The notes under the pieces were generated by a model. It was given only the letters and a program-made list of their open reading frames with translations. It had not been told where the DNA came from and ran no database searches. Made by a program: the position numbers and the translations under genes. A DNA stretch of 64,000 nucleotides from Ligustrum vulgare (Eukaryota > Streptophyta > Magnoliopsida > Lamiales > Oleaceae). Position 1 is the first letter of the stretch, and each line of letters opens with the position of its first letter. The DNA lies in contig OY743172.1 in the NCBI GenBank assembly GCA_963555705.1, forward strand, positions 17,297,446 through 17,361,445. Reading direction: 5' to 3'. This document shows positions 11,828-23,730 of the stretch, piece by piece.

Positions 11828-14800
11828 TGTAACGCCCCGGTTTCCGTGCGGAGCCCGGGACGCCACTTCGTCCTTCAAATCTGATTTTATTGCGGAAAAT
11901 AAATTTAATTCAAAACGTCACATTCATTATTTGAAACCTTCAGCGAAAATTTGATTAATTTAAAATATAGAACAATTCATAAAACTTGTATCTCAATTAT
12001 TTAAAAGAAATTAACGATAAATAATTTAACGAGTAACATTCGTAAAATTTACTAAAAATTCTCATCATTTATTAAATTTGCCACAGCTGCCCTTTCATTC
12101 GCCGCCTTCTCCGAGATCTGCAAAAACTGTTAAAAATGGAATGAGGATTTCGAAAGAAATACTCAGTAGACTCATCGCCAATAATTAATTTACAGAATAA
12201 TTGAACACGTAATTATGCAATCATACAATGACATCATTCTCATATTCTTGGGCTACTTTACTTTCAAAATCAAGGCTCTTTAAAAATCATAGGGTGTGGG
12301 TAGTCTCGTCTCGTGCACTTAAGGCACATAAGTTATGCATAACATCATCATTTCTCATTTATCTCATAAGAGATATTCTTTTCTCGTCTCATGCATCAAA
12401 GCATGTAAATCGCGTAATTTCACATAAGACATGCAATTATAATTTAAACTAATTAATGGGGGCGAGTCTACCTCAAATCACGAGTCTGAAAGTTGAGCAA
12501 GAAAATTCACGTTGTTTCTTCTAAATGTCCAAGCGCCTCGTCTAATCAACATATAAATAAATCTTAAGGTTGAATTTGAAATTCAAATGTTTTGAAACGA
12601 AAGAGGTTTAAAAGAAGAAATAAAAGCTTTAGAGATTAATTTAGAAATCAAACATAGTTGGGATTTGAAAATAGTTGAGATCAAAATAATGATTTTGGAA
12701 AAACTATTGGATCGATTCATGATTTTTTTGAAGTCATGGGGACCAACTCATTTATTTTCAAAAGTGCAATGTTCTAATAAAAGCACTTTAAAATCAAAAG
12801 ATCGAAATAATACTTTTAAAAACTAAAGGGCGGAATTAAAATATTTTAAAACTTGGGACTAAAGATAAATATTTTAAAACTAAAGGACTGAAATAACTTG
12901 ATTTAAGAGTAGGGGCTCAAATAAAGCATTTCGAAAATAAGTGGGCTGACTTATAAGATTTAAAAAAAAATGCTAGGGCTCAATTAACTCATTTCAAAAG
13001 TGTAGGCATTAAATTAAATGACTTCTAAAACAAGGGGACTGAAGTAGACACATTTCAAAGTTTGGGGCTTAAAAGCAAATGAATTTAATCTACAGGGACT
13101 GAAATAAAATGGGTTTGATACTTAGGGGCTAAAATAATAACTTTTGAAATTGGGGACTAAATTGTAAGTATTAAAAATCGGATTTATATTATCAGATCTT
13201 TCCTCTCTCTCTCTCTCTCTCATTTTGCGTGAAAACAGGGAGGAGAGGCGAGAGAGGGTTGCGACGGGCACACGCCGCCGGGAGAAAACTGAGGCTGCGA
13301 CGAAGCTTAAGGTTCGATCTTGGCTGCGAATTCCGGTGAAAAATCCGGTTGAAATAGGTTCTGCAGTGGAGGTAAGTAAATGGGTTCTCCTCTTTGGTTT
13401 TGATTTTGGTTTTGGGCAGCGATGATGATGATGGGTTTTTGATTGGGGATTGGAATTTGGGTGTTGGTTGAGTGGCGTTTGAGGAGGGCAGTGGGCGGTT
13501 GAGGTGGTTTTGATATTGTTGAAGATGGTGCGTAGCAGTAGTAGTGGTGGTGAAGGGTTTGGCTATGGTCGATTGATTGGGTGGTGATGGTTGCGGTTAT
13601 GGGAAATGGTGGTTCGAATGTGGGTGGTTGTTTGGGTTATGGTAATGGTTGGAGCCAATGGTGGAATTGGTGTTGGTCGTCTTGTGGTGGTGCTTGCACG
13701 GTTCGGCCATGGTGGTTGCAGGCTCGGTTTTGGATTGTGATGATGGGCAGGGGCGGTTTGAATGGTTTCCGATTATGGAGGTGGTGATGTGTATTGCAGG
13801 TGGTTGTGTTCTATCGAGTAAGTGGTGATGACGCTTGATTCGGTGAAGATATTGAATAAGCTGCATTGGGGTGGTGATGATGGAAGACAGACGATGGTGA
13901 TGCAGATGAGAACTGCAGTAGCAGTGGTTGGTGAATTGAGGATGATGTTTATGGTGGTGGCTTGGCATGGCTGATTTGGCTAACTGGTGATGATGAAGTT
14001 GATTGCAGTCTTGGTTATGGTTTTGGGTGATGCTGTAGTGGACTGAGGGTTGATTTATGCAGTGATGAGTGGTACATTGACGGTGGTAATGATCTTGAAA
14101 TGGAAATTGTATTGGATGGAACTGAATTGGAGGGGGACTGGAAGGAGTTGGCCGTGATTGTGATCTGTGATTGTGTGGATTGATATAATGATGGAAAAAC
14201 TGTGGTGGTATTGAGAGTGGTGAATAAATTGTGTTTCTTGTAGGCCGTGACTTGGTATTGGTTAGGAATTATAAGAGATAATAATGGGGAATTATGTTGG
14301 AATGAAGTGGAAAGTGGTGTAAAGTATGGTGATTGATTGTAGGGGGTGAAGAGAATGATGAAGTGAATGGGGAATTATTGCCAAGTAGGTTGTGTTTAAA
14401 TTTGGTAAATGCATGATGGTTGATGATTGGGTGAGGGAGGATTGAAGGGATTTGGGTTGATTGAGGGGGTTGAAGGGGAGAATTTGGGCAAGGAAAATTG
14501 TGTGAATTTGGGAGGCTTATTATAGAATGGCTGGATCGAGGGAAGAGATTGAGGGAAAATGGGAAGTTGCCAATGAATTGGTTTTGATAGAAATCTGGAA
14601 TGGTAAAAAAAATACTAATTTTAGGACTTTGGATTTAAAACATTTTGGACTTAAATAATTAAAATTTGGGTTAAAATACATAAATAAATAAATAATGAAA
14701 ATAAGATACTTTCATAAAAATTGAAATTGAAATTGAACTACGATAAATTTAAATAATTTAAATTTTAACTTAAATAATTAGACGAAAATGTGTTTAAAAT

Positions 14801-14876
14801 AAATAGGTAAAGTCGTAGCGACACGTTTTAAATAATATTTATTTAAATGAGTCATGGAAAATTCTTGATCGCTACA
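11828..14876 (+). mobile_element. Solo LTR, family A, copy 2 (3.05 kb)
   Basis: It begins TGTAACGCCCCG, ends GATCGCTACA, and is flanked by the perfect duplication CAAGT (11823-11827 and 14877-14881). It is homologous to 4347-6947 over the first several hundred bases and the last ~100. It contains a (CT)n tract near 13202-13222, a consensus 5' splice site GAGGTAAGT near 13369-13377, and a long GT-rich block (13400-14560) in which reading frames such as His-rich 13968-13597 are compositional. It interrupts the copia GAG-pre-integrase domain (LGHPSLDAKLCH on the far side). Confidence 0.9.
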
Positions 14877-16030
14877 CAAGTTCTAATGACATAACTTAGC
14901 ATCTAAAGTGAGGGATGGCCTAGTCTCATATGTCATATCTCAACTTCCTGAAGTTGTTTTTGAGATTTATTACGACTTGCAATAAGAGTAAAAATTGGGA
15001 ATTTTGAAGTGGTGAGTGTTGAATCTTTAGAGTGAGCATTTGATAGAGTCAACTGGTAAAGTCTATCCTTAAGCATCCCTTGAGCCACTGGTTTCCCCAA
15101 TAGCAGTTCCTTGACAACACAAGAATTAGGATGAAACTCATTAAATACTCCAGTATCACTAGTGAATTGAGAAACACTAAGTAGAACATGTGAGAGTTTG
15201 TTTAGGACAAGATTCTTTTCCCTTTATCAGTTAAAGTTTTAAACCCTATATGAGTAATTGGAAGAGAATTACCATTGTCACCTTTGATTCTTTCATTACT
15301 AGTGTATACCTGAACCTCAGATTCCTTATGTCATTAGTGACATAACTGTTTGCTTCAGAGTCTGTATACTATGCATGGTCTTCAAGTATGCTTGGACTTA
15401 TATTGTTGTTCTGACTTGAACCAGTTGAACCACCAGGCTTCATTCTAGCAAAATTTCCATTGTCTCTCTTGTAGCACCAACCAACTTTGATGATTTTTTA
15501 ACCTACAAATCTAGCGAGGTTTTTTGAATTCATTTATTCTATCACTCCTTCCCATACCTCTTGCCATGCCTCTGCTGCCAGTACTTCTGCCATTTCCTCC
15601 AAATTTCCCGTTCTATTATAGCCTTGAATTAGATTGAGAGATCCTAGACCGATCCTAACTTCATTTAGAAGGTCAAGTTTGCTTTCATACATGAGCAGAA
15701 CAGATCATGCCAATTAATTAGATTGTCTTTGTCATTCAACTGCAATACCACTGGGGTATAATATTCTTCATCAATCCAGTTAGGACATGATTAATGAGAT
15801 CTTCATATTAATAGTTTCTCCAGCTACTTCCAGATTATCTGCCAACTTCTTCACTTACTTTTGTTCCATGGTCATTGATCATTTCCTGTGCCATTGTAGC
15901 TCTCCAAAGAGAGAGGTCAGCCTGGACCTGTTTGGAACTCCAAAACTTTGTTGGATAGCATATCAAAGTTGTGCAGCATTGTTAATTCATGTTACTTTCA
16001 GATGCAAATTATCTTTTTCAGATTAGGATT
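14877..16030 (-). pseudogene. Copia Gag, protease and GAG-pre-integrase (relic, 5' part)
   Basis: On the minus strand, reading from 16030, there are Gag-like stretches (VAGETINMKI, LDEEYYTPVVLQLNDKDNL), a linker before the protease region (GWCYKRDNGNFARMKPGG), a protease-like block with TDSGANSYVTNDIRNL, and finally RLGHPSLDAKLCH, the GAG-pre-integrase signature, immediately before the solo LTR boundary. Stops and frameshifts are frequent. The upstream limit near 16030 is approximate. Confidence 0.7.
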
Positions 16031-16189
16031 TGAATTAAGTACTTGCAATTCTTGCAGATGAAAACAGAATACATGACAAAATTGTACTGTTCCTGCCAGC
16101 CAAGTTTTATTCATTATTGAAAGATCTTCATCTTACATGCATAATATGATACAACTCTTACATGCATATTAATTATACAACCCCGAAGT

Positions 16190-16195
16190 TTTATT
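16190..16195 (-). terminator. Candidate vicilin polyadenylation signal
   Basis: AATAAA on the minus strand lies about 108 bp downstream of the vicilin stop codon at 16303. It is the nearest canonical signal in the 3' UTR. Confidence 0.5.
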
Positions 16196-16302
16196 TATGT
16201 TAGCCGTTGGAGTAGAAGTATATACTTAGCCAAACTTGAATTTACATAGCAACAACGTAACCCCCTTCTAGCTCTTTCCCTGCAAAGGATCAGAAGCTTT
16301 GT

Positions 16303-16977
16303 TTATGCATCAGCACGGCCCTGCTGTCGTGGCCCCTTGACGAAACCCTCATCGTTTTGGCTTCTGAAAACATCATCCACTTCTTTCGCTGAAACTCCAA
16401 ATGCCAACTCTTTTGATTCCCTTTCTAGTTGATTGATTATATTCCTCCTACCTGTACATTAGAAATTCCATATTACAGACATGTACATAGTAGAAATAAA
16501 AACACTGTGTAAATTAAACATATCTAGGTACCAGTTAGTTGGTATCTCTGGTTGTCTTTGGAGTTTATTTCAAAGCAAAGTAGTTGTAGATTCTGGTTGT
16601 TCGAAGCCACTACTACGAAAGGATGGCCAGCAGGGACGACCACAACTGTGCCCCGTTTGAGAGGAGAGCTTACTTTCTGGTAAGATGGCTGTCCGCCTTG
16701 CTGCCCGCCTTGTTGCTGAGATGACAAGTGTGGGCACGCCATTTCGAAGTATCCCTCTCCATCTACTACAACAGTTATTTTTGTTGCTTTCGAGTTGTAA
16801 AATGGAGTGGTCATGGCTCCCTGCACAAATTCAACAACATCCAGAACACACATTAACAAACGAACAAATTAAGAATAATTTTTTGTCGAAAATATAAAGA
16901 CATTAATATGTATACCTGGGAGATATTAGCCAAAGAAATGGAAACGTCCTTATCTTGCAGCTGTCTGTGTTGGCCTG
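16303..16977 (-). pseudogene. 7S vicilin globulin, 3' half (end of exon 4, exons 5 and 6)
   Basis: This is the downstream part of the split vicilin gene. The end of exon 4 runs 16977-16916 (the first five bases are the GCCTG duplication), exon 5 runs 16820-16532, and exon 6 runs 16451-16303. All introns obey GT-AG and phases are consistent. Exon 4 closes with SISLANISQ. Exon 5 starts GAMTTPFYNSKATKI, followed by VVVDGEGYFEMACPHLS and a Gln/Gly-rich insert, then VVVVPAGHPFVVVASNNQ, the second cupin barrel of vicilins. Exon 6 gives RRNIINQLERESKELAFG and ends near QGRADA. No stop or frameshift is present within these exons. A transcript started at the vicilin promoter would have to cross 9.5 kb of retrotransposon, so this half is presumably not made as part of vicilin. 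Confidence 0.9.
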
Positions 16978-17571
16978 TGATGAACAATAATTCTGTTCAA
17001 GCTCGAACACGATCATGGGACAGTTTCCCCGACCACGATCAAACATGGCCTGTTGGTTGTCTCATGCCCCTAGCCTTATTTATCCCCGAGGAGTATATGT
17101 CCCTGAGGACCCAATTTCCTTCAATATGACCATGATGTCCTCGGGGTACTTGCTGCTCGGGGAGACTCTCATGTCCCCGGACGTATTTTGGTCTAACTCC
17201 TGGGACCTACACCTTCCTAGTCCTAAAAATACTCGATCCCTTTGGAATCCCATTTAGAGTTTACAACCTCATCCCTAGAAATTAGGAGGATGATTCCTAA
17301 AAGGACTCAACCAATGAAGGTATTTCAGTCCTATTACAACTCGTCTATATCTCTCTATAAATACATGGCTCTCAATCACAATTCAGGTACACAATTCTTA
17401 CTTTTCAGTTTATAGCCTCTTGCATAATTTTCCTTCCTCTTTACTGACTTAAGTATCGGAGGGGCGACGAGGACACACCTCCTCGCCTTTATTGCAGGTG
17501 TTCGAAGTTCAAGTTCGTGCTAGCTTGTTGGTCGAGCTCTAGGTATTGAGGTACGATTTTCTGCTTCATCA
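16978..17571 (+). repeat. 5' LTR of the gypsy element
   Basis: Starts TGATGAACAATAATTC and ends GCTTCATCA. A TATA-like CTATAAATACATGG lies near 17356, about two-thirds through, consistent with an LTR promoter. It matches the 3' LTR at roughly 98%. Confidence 0.95.
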
Positions 17572-17572
17572 T

Positions 17573-17590
17573 TGGCGCCGTCTATGGGAA
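17573..17590 (+). promoter_or_regulatory. Gypsy primer-binding site
   Basis: TGGCGCCGTCTATGGGAA directly follows the 5' LTR, separated by one base. This TGGCGCCGTC-type site is usual in Tat-clade gypsy elements. I did not determine which tRNA it pairs with. Confidence 0.8.
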
Positions 17591-17605
17591 CCAGAGCTAG
17601 AAGCC

Positions 17606-18608
17606 ATGGTTAATACACGTTCTGGACTTCCACAAGCAAACTTACCTGCCCATGATCACACTGTTGGGGGAGAGCAGGTACCCCAAGCAACACCACGCGA
17701 CCAGTCTACGCTGCCAGGAAATCAGACATCACCCCAGTAACCCGCTGCTGATACACAGGCAGCATTGGAAGAGCTCCGTCAGCAGGTTGCTACCCTTACG
17801 CAGATGCTCACGCAGCAGAGCCAGCGTAGTACCCCGACCTCCGAAGAGGGGAACGCTTCAAGGGTCCAGCCGCAGAACCATGCCCCTAACATTGGTAGGG
17901 CCAGTACTTCAGGATTGCCACCATCGCCACCAAACGTTATGAGTTCAAGAACGGTGGCCATGCCCCCTTCCGAGCTCGCCAGAATTATCCAGGATGGAAT
18001 AGCAGCGGGTATGCGACAAAATACACGGGCCCCAGCAGGGTTCACCTCGAGCACACCATTCATGCCAGATTTTTTGGCCTTTCCCCTACCAGACAGGTTC
18101 AAGTTCCCGAGGATAAAAGAGTATGATGGTACAACCGATCCAGTGAACCATCTTAATATATACACTGATGTCATGAATCTGCAAGTTGCCCCCGATCAGG
18201 TTATGTGCAAGGCTTTCCCCCAAACTCTGACAAGTGCCGCAAGAGATTGGCTCTCTACTCTTGAACCAAACTCCATTCCAACATTCGCATAAAGAAGACG
18301 ACTGCTTCGCTCATGAGACTCAGCCAAGGACAGAATGAGACACTGCGCGAATTCATGACCAGGTTTAACACAGAAAGGTTGCAAGTACCCGACCTCCATA
18401 TTTCTGCTGCCGTATCAGCTCTTACTCAGGCTGTAAGGTTGAAGCCTTCAAGATGTCCCTATCAAAAACACTGCCAAAATCTGTGACTGACCTTCTCACT
18501 CGGGCTGAGAAATACGTGAATATGGAGGAAGCTATGTATCCGAAGAAGAACGATACAACCCCCGAAAAATCTGAACGGAAGGATAATAGAAACGATCGAA
18601 AGAGATAG
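17606..18608 (+). pseudogene. Tat gypsy Gag (broken)
   Basis: The likely start is the ATG at 17606, giving MVNTRSGLPQANL. An in-frame TAA at 17738 is followed in the same frame by a coiled-coil-like stretch (ALEELRQQVATLTQMLTQQ) and the capsid region (FPRIKEYDGTTDPVNHLNIY, KAFPQTLTSAARDWLSTLEP), which is standard for plant gypsy Gag. The frame ends at 18292. Gag similarity resumes one base out of phase (SLMRLSQGQNETLREFMTRF), and the segment expected between the two is missing, so there is a small deletion plus frameshift. Another stop lies near 18606. The product would be non-functional. Confidence 0.85.
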
Positions 18609-18689
18609 CGTGATGACAGTTCAAGACAGGGGCGTGACCGCGATGATCGGGGAAAAGCAAGGACAGAGCAGTCACCTTCTTTCACTCCT

Positions 18690-19354
18690 TTGAACACTCC
18701 TCGGGCCGATATCCTTATGGAGATCAAGGATATGAAGGAATTGAAGTGGCCAGCCAGAATCAGGTCCCCACCAGATACACGTGACAAGAGCAAATACTGT
18801 GATTTTCACTGTGACCATGGCCACACCACCGAGACGTGCTACGCCTTACAGCGAGAGATAGAAGCATTGATCAAGAGGGGTTTCCTGAAAACATATGTGG
18901 GGAATGACAAGAGGCAGAAGCGTGATCATGAGCAGGATCAGCCGCCGAGGAATAACAAGCCTACAGCCGGAACAATCAATGTTATCATAGGTGGAACGGT
19001 CTCGGGGGGAGATTCACAAAATGGGCGCAAAATGTATGCCAGACAGTCCTTGGGGACCAAGCGTTTTCATCACCCTGACATCACCTTTGGTTCTGACGAC
19101 ATGGAGAGAGTGATCACTCCTCACGACGATGCTATGGTAGTTACGGCATCATAGCTAACTACGAGGTGAGAAGAATATTGGTAGACAATGGGAGTGCAGC
19201 TAATGTGTTATCGCATGAGGCTCTCATTAAAATGGGGGTATCAGTAAGCAGCTTGAGGCCTATCAGGACTCCCCTGCAGGGATTTGGGGGAAGTATCATC
19301 ATGCCCGAAGGCACCACCGAACTCCCCTTGCCATTGGGGGCAGACCCAAAATAG
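18690..19354 (+). pseudogene. Tat gypsy Gag zinc-knuckle region and protease (broken)
   Basis: 18690-19154 holds KYCDFHCDHGHTTETCY, the C/H cluster at the end of plant gypsy Gag, followed by IEALIKRGFLKTYVG. A frameshift near 19142-19160 leads into the aspartic protease at about 19160-19354, with the active-site motif VDNGSA (the family usually has D-[TS]-G-[SA]). An in-frame TAG at 19352 then separates protease from the reverse transcriptase frame. Confidence 0.85.
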
Positions 19355-19369
19355 GTAACGGAGATCACG

Positions 19370-21799
19370 ATGTTTCATGTTGTAAGGGCTCCAATGACAT
19401 ACAACGCAATACTTGGCCGACCACTGTTGAACAGAATCAAAGCAATAGTGTCAACATTCCATCTTGCCATGAAATTTCCAACAGCAGCAGGTGTGGGGGT
19501 TGTTCGGGGAGACCAGACAGTAGCCAGGAAATGTTATGTTACTAGTGTCAAGAATCTCCCAGCAGAGGTCGCACAGGTAGATGCGATGGAGCCCGACCTC
19601 GAGCACCGAGGTAGGCTTTCCGCAGTTGAGGAATTGTTGGAGGTCGAGATCGGGCCAGGGAAAAATGTCATCATTGGTCGGGAACTCGATGACGGTCTGA
19701 AAATCATGCTCACACAGTGTTTAAAAGAGAACATTGATGTATTCGCCTGGAGTGTTGAGGACATGCCTGGAATTGAACCCAAGGTTGCCGCGCACAGTTT
19801 AAACGTAAATCCTGACGCTCGGCCCATTAAACAAAGGAAGAGACAGTTCGTCCCTGATCGTCGAGTTGTGATTAAGGAGGAAATTGGTAAACTCTTAAAG
19901 GCTGGGTTCATTAGGGAGGTTCACTACCCGGATTGGCTTGCAAACGTGGTCTTGGTAAAGAAAAGCAATGGCAAGTGGCGAGTTTGTGTGGACTATACTG
20001 ATCTCAATAAGGCATGCCCCAAGGATAGCTATCCATTACCACGAATTGACAACCTCGTGGACAGCACTTCGGGCCATAAGATGTACAGCTTCCTTGATGC
20101 ATTTTCTGGTTACCACCAAATCCCCATGGCAGAGGACGATCAAGAAAAAACATCATTCATGGCTGATTCAGCGATCTATTGTTATAAGGTCATGCCCTTT
20201 GGCCTGAAGAATGCTGGCGCAACCTACCAGAGGTTGATAAACAAGGTGTTTGCAGGATTGATTGGGAAAAACATTGAAGCGTATGTTGATGATATGGTTG
20301 TCAAGAGCATAGAAGTTGACGGGCACGTTCATGACCTCGAGGAAGTGTTCTTCACACTCAGAAAGTACAAGATGAAGTTGAACCCCGCTAAATGTGTATT
20401 CGGGGTATCGTCAGGAAAGTTCTTGGGCTTCATGATCACTCATCGGGGTATAAAGGCCAACCCCGATAAAATCCAGGCTCTAATTTCAATGGAGTCTCCC
20501 AAAAATAGAAAAGATATTCAGAAGTTGACAGGCCGCGTAGCAGCACTTAACAGATTCATGTCAAGAGTAGCTGACAAGTGTTTCCCCTTTTTCAAAATAC
20601 TTAGGGGAAATAAGAGTTTCGAATGGAATGAGGAATGTGAGCATGCGCTGCAACATCTGAAAGAGTCCCTAGCAATGCCTCCGGTGCTTACAAAACCAAG
20701 TCCAGGAGATGTGTTATCCCTATACTTAGCTGTCTCCCAGAATGCAATAAGCGCGGTACTCGTTAAGGAGGTTGGTCGAGCCCAGCAGCCCATATATTAT
20801 GTCAGCAAAGTCCTCCTTGACGCTGAAACCCGTTACACCCTTGCAGAACAATTGGCGTTGGCACTAGTTGTGGCTGCAAGGAAGTTGAGACAGTACTTCC
20901 AATCACATACGATTGTGGTACTTACAAATCAGCCCTTGAAGCATATACTTCAGAAGCCCGATGTATCCGGGAGATTTCTAAAATGGGCCATTGAACTTGG
21001 CGAGTTTGATATTGAGTTCAAGCCCCGACCATCGATAAAGGCACAGGCCTTGGCGGATTTCATTGCTGAGCTCACACCAAGGCCTCGGGGGCCAGTGATA
21101 AGCCCGAACATATGCTGCTGGAAAATTTTTGTGGATGGAGCATCCAACTCCTCGGGCTCGGGTGCAGGGTCGGACGGACAAGTTGAAATACAGTGCGCTT
21201 TGAGATTTGAATTTGAAACAACAAACAACGAAGCAGAATATGAAGCCGTCATCATTGGGCTTGAGGTTGCTCATGGCCTCGAACTCAATCACGTAAAGGT
21301 ATACAGTGATTCCCAGCTTGTAGTACGACAGATCGATGGCACATTCGAGAAGAAAGAGGAGAAGATGAGTTTATACTGCCTGCGTGTTCATGACCTACAG
21401 AGAATGTTCGGAAGTTGTGAGATCATGAAAATACCAAGATCAGAAAACATCAAGGCCGATTTACTCTCTAGACTTGTGTTCATGAGTATTGATAATCTTG
21501 AAAGAACAGTTCATATGAAATATGTGTCACACCCCAGTATTGACCCGAGGCCTGCGATTATGGACATTGATCATGAGCCATCCTGGATGGACCCCATCAC
21601 CAAGTTTTTAATTGAAGGAAGTCTCCCCGGTAACCAGAGGAAGGCCAGGACCGTGAAACAAAGAGCAGCAAGATACTGCATTATAAACGGAGTTCTTTTC
21701 AGGAGGAGTTTTACTCTGCCCTATCTCAGATGTCTCAAAGCTTCTGAAGCTGCTCAAGCTCTTGCAGAGGTACATGAAGGCATGTGTGGGAATCACTAA
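19370..21799 (+). CDS. Tat gypsy Pol: reverse transcriptase, RNase H, second RNase H
   Basis: The longest open frame in the window, 809 codons. The N-terminus ([19 protein letters not shown]) is the end of the protease domain. Reverse transcriptase runs from about residue 170 to 335, with [32 protein letters not shown] and catalytic YVDDMVV. A gypsy RNase H follows ([19 protein letters not shown]; the first catalytic region is degenerate, [10 protein letters not shown]). Near residue 585-710 there is a second RNase H with [27 protein letters not shown] and [12 protein letters not shown], which keeps the Asp-Glu-Asp set. Two RNase H domains place it in Tat. It is a stop-bounded remnant of a larger polyprotein: a TAG precedes it at 19352, and a TAA follows at the zinc-finger of integrase. 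Confidence 0.9.
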   Translation: MFHVVRAPMTYNAILGRPLLNRIKAIVSTFHLAMKFPTAAGVGVVRGDQTVARKCYVTSVKNLPAEVAQVDAMEPDLEHRGRLSAVEELLEVEIGPGKNVIIGRELDDGLKIMLTQCLKENIDVFAWSVEDMPGIEPKVAAHSLNVNPDARPIKQRKRQFVPDRRVVIKEEIGKLLKAGFIREVHYPDWLANVVLVKKSNGKWRVCVDYTDLNKACPKDSYPLPRIDNLVDSTSGHKMYSFLDAFSGYHQIPMAEDDQEKTSFMADSAIYCYKVMPFGLKNAGATYQRLINKVFAGLIGKNIEAYVDDMVVKSIEVDGHVHDLEEVFFTLRKYKMKLNPAKCVFGVSSGKFLGFMITHRGIKANPDKIQALISMESPKNRKDIQKLTGRVAALNRFMSRVADKCFPFFKILRGNKSFEWNEECEHALQHLKESLAMPPVLTKPSPGDVLSLYLAVSQNAISAVLVKEVGRAQQPIYYVSKVLLDAETRYTLAEQLALALVVAARKLRQYFQSHTIVVLTNQPLKHILQKPDVSGRFLKWAIELGEFDIEFKPRPSIKAQALADFIAELTPRPRGPVISPNICCWKIFVDGASNSSGSGAGSDGQVEIQCALRFEFETTNNEAEYEAVIIGLEVAHGLELNHVKVYSDSQLVVRQIDGTFEKKEEKMSLYCLRVHDLQRMFGSCEIMKIPRSENIKADLLSRLVFMSIDNLERTVHMKYVSHPSIDPRPAIMDIDHEPSWMDPITKFLIEGSLPGNQRKARTVKQRAARYCIINGVLFRRSFTLPYLRCLKASEAAQALAEVHEGMCGNH

Positions 21800-22555
21800 G
21801 GTGCTAGGTCATTAGCCCATAGACTCCTCAGATACGGATACTATTGGCCGACCATGAGGACAGATGCTGTAAATTATGTGAAAAAGTGTGACAAGTGTTA
21901 GAGGCACGGGAATATCATACACCAACCAGCCGAAGATCAAACTCCTATTCCGTGTTTAGGACCGTTTGAACAGTGGGGAATTGATATCTTAGGCCCTTTT
22001 CCCATTGCACGAGGACAGTTGAAGTTCATAGCATTGGCAGTTGAATATTTCACTAAGTGGGTAGAGGCAAAACCCCTGGCAACAATTTCAGAACCCAAAC
22101 TAAGATCTTTCGTTTGGAAATTTATCATATGCGGTTTGGCTTACCAAGAGTATTGATAACGGACAATGGCAGGCAGTTTGATAACGCACAGTTCAAAAAT
22201 TTCTGTGCAAGCCTTCATATTGATCATCGCCAGACATCAGTTGCTCAACCCCAGAGTAATGGGTTCGCAGAAGTAACGAACATGATTATACTCCAGGACC
22301 TTCGCACGAGGATAGGAGACGCCCGAGGGTCTTTGCCCGAGGAACTACCCGCCATACTTTGGACTTACAGGAGATCTTGTGCTGAGGAAGGCAGAAGCAG
22401 CTGGTCATCCACCAGGGAAGCTCGGGGTGGCTTGGGAAGGCCCCTTTGAAGTTATAAGACAGACTCGAGGAGGATCATACAGTCTCCGGGATCTCATAGG
22501 AACGCCACTACCAAGACCTTGGAATGCAGATAATCTCAAAATCTACTATAAGTAG
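21800..22555 (+). pseudogene. Tat gypsy integrase (stops and internal deletion)
   Basis: The zinc-binding part shows YYWPTMRTDAVNYVKKCDKC with a stop just before it (21797) and another right after the CDKC pair. The core begins FEQWGIDILGPFP (first Asp), then RVLITDNGRQFDN (second Asp) and VAQPQSNGFAEVTN (Glu), in more than one frame. After ILWTYR the usual middle segment is absent and the sequence jumps to the C-terminal tail (LGVAWEGPFEVIRQTRGGSY, PRPWNADNLKIYYK) ending at 22553-22555. The core is deleted and interrupted, so integration needed help from another element. Confidence 0.85.
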
Positions 22556-22747
22556 CAGAATCAAACTTTGCAGTTCATTCCCTTTACTTCTTTTTAATTT
22601 TTATGGCCTGCGTGCCAAACTTTGTAGTTCATTCCCTTTACTTCTTTTTTAAAATGGCCTGCGCGCCAGCTTTTATTTTCCCAAGAACATCTCTGAATAA
22701 AAGGTACTTCTCACCAATTATGTTGTACAACTCGAAAGCCTTCCCAC
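22556..22747 (+). other. Post-pol spacer of the gypsy element
   Basis: It contains a short direct repeat (CTTTGCAGTTCATTCCCTTT near 22565 and a close copy near 22620) and TGGCCTGCG words. No coding signal is seen. Confidence 0.5.
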
Positions 22748-23185
22748 GAGGAAGCACAAGAAGTCTTGCCCATGAGCAAGCACTCAAAAGCCTTCCCCAC
22801 GAGGAAGCACACGAAGTCTTGCCCACGAGCAAGCACTCAAAAGTCTTCCCCACGAGGAAGCACACGAAGTCTTGCCCACGAGCAAGCACTCAAAAGCCTT
22901 CCCCACGAGGAAGCACACGAAGTCTTGCCCACGAGCAAGCACTCAAAAGCCTTTCCCACGAGGAAGCACACGAAGTCTTGCCCACGAGAAAGCACTCAAA
23001 AGCCTTCCCCACGAGGAAGCACACGAAGTCTTTCCCACGAGCAAGCACTAGAAAGCCTTCCCCAAGAGGAAGCACACGAAGTCTTGCCCACGAGCATGCA
23101 ATCGAAAGCCTTCCCCACGAGGAAGCACACGAAATCTTCCCCACGTGCAAGCACTCGAAAGCCTTCCCCACGTTACGCAAGGCTT
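22748..23185 (+). repeat. 53-bp tandem repeat in gypsy element, about 8 copies
   Basis: Units start at 22748, 22801, 22854, 22907, 22960, 23013, 23066 and 23119, each 53 bp, with a partial unit after. The core is GAGGAAGCACACGAAGTCTT followed by GCCCACGAGCAAGCACTC. Because 53 is not a multiple of three, the translated repeat rotates through all three frames. The absence of stops makes overlapping long ORFs in two plus-strand frames and one minus-strand frame. I regard these ORFs as repeat artefacts. There is no unique spacer between units, so it is not a CRISPR. Confidence 0.9.
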
Positions 23186-23259
23186 GGCCCACGAGCAGGA
23201 AATTTAAAAACTAACCCTGAGCATCACCAAAAGCACTTCCATCATAATTACGGCTCTTA

Positions 23260-23600
23260 ATGATCGGGGTTCATGTTCGGGGTTAAACGTCGTACTAATC
23301 CCATTGGTCGGGGTTATTACTTGATGTTTATTAATAATCATTTGCTCGGGGTTATTACTTAATTACACATCCCATGATCGGGGTTAGAACATCATTTTTA
23401 TTAATAATCATTTGCTCGGGGTTATTACTTAATTACACATCCCATGATCGGGGTTAGAACATCATTTTTATTAATAATCCTTTGCTCGGGATTATTACTT
23501 GATGTATACTATTAATCCTCTGCTCAAGGAACGTACATAATGTTCATTATTCATACGACGTCGGTGTTTGTACATAGTGTTCATTATTAATCCTGTGGCC
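23260..23600 (+). repeat. 70-bp tandem repeat, TCGGGGTT-rich, in gypsy element
   Basis: The word TTTGCTCGGGGTTATTACTT occurs at 23341 and 23411, with a variant at 23481, a 70-bp period. Flanking sequence has further GATCGGGGTT words. The block separates the 53-bp array from the antisense gene and is probably its 3' flank. Confidence 0.75.
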
Positions 23601-23730
23601 GGGGTTCAGACATGATCTTAAGTTAATTATTGCTCATGCAAACACTGCTCATACACTATTGATGTTTAAAACACAAAATATTCGCATTATGTAATGTTCG
23701 GTACAAAAAGAGGGGAAGGGTATACAAAAT

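Larger units (their letters stand above)
9311..16030 (-). mobile_element. Decayed Ty1/copia retrotransposon, minus strand, split by a solo LTR
   Basis: Read on the minus strand from about 16030 down to 9311 (and a little beyond 7673), the order is Gag, protease, GAG-pre-integrase, integrase, reverse transcriptase, RNase H. That is the Ty1/copia order. Many stops and frameshifts are present. A family A solo LTR (11828-14876, duplication CAAGT) splits the GAG-pre-integrase domain, and a family B solo LTR (7674-9310) sits near the 3' end. No clear LTR pair was found. The relic lies just downstream of the vicilin 3' end. Confidence 0.85.

Noticed and set aside
13225..13968. Arg/Glu-rich plus-strand and His-rich minus-strand ORFs in the second family A LTR
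   Set aside because: Compositional; no matching frame in the sister LTR.
22748..23185. CRISPR-like array of 53-bp repeats
   Set aside because: Units are directly adjacent with no unique spacers and lie inside a plant retrotransposon.
22603..23260. Lys/His/Ser-rich ORFs over the 53-bp repeats
   Set aside because: Frame rotates with each unit because 53 is not divisible by three; artefact of a stop-free repeat.
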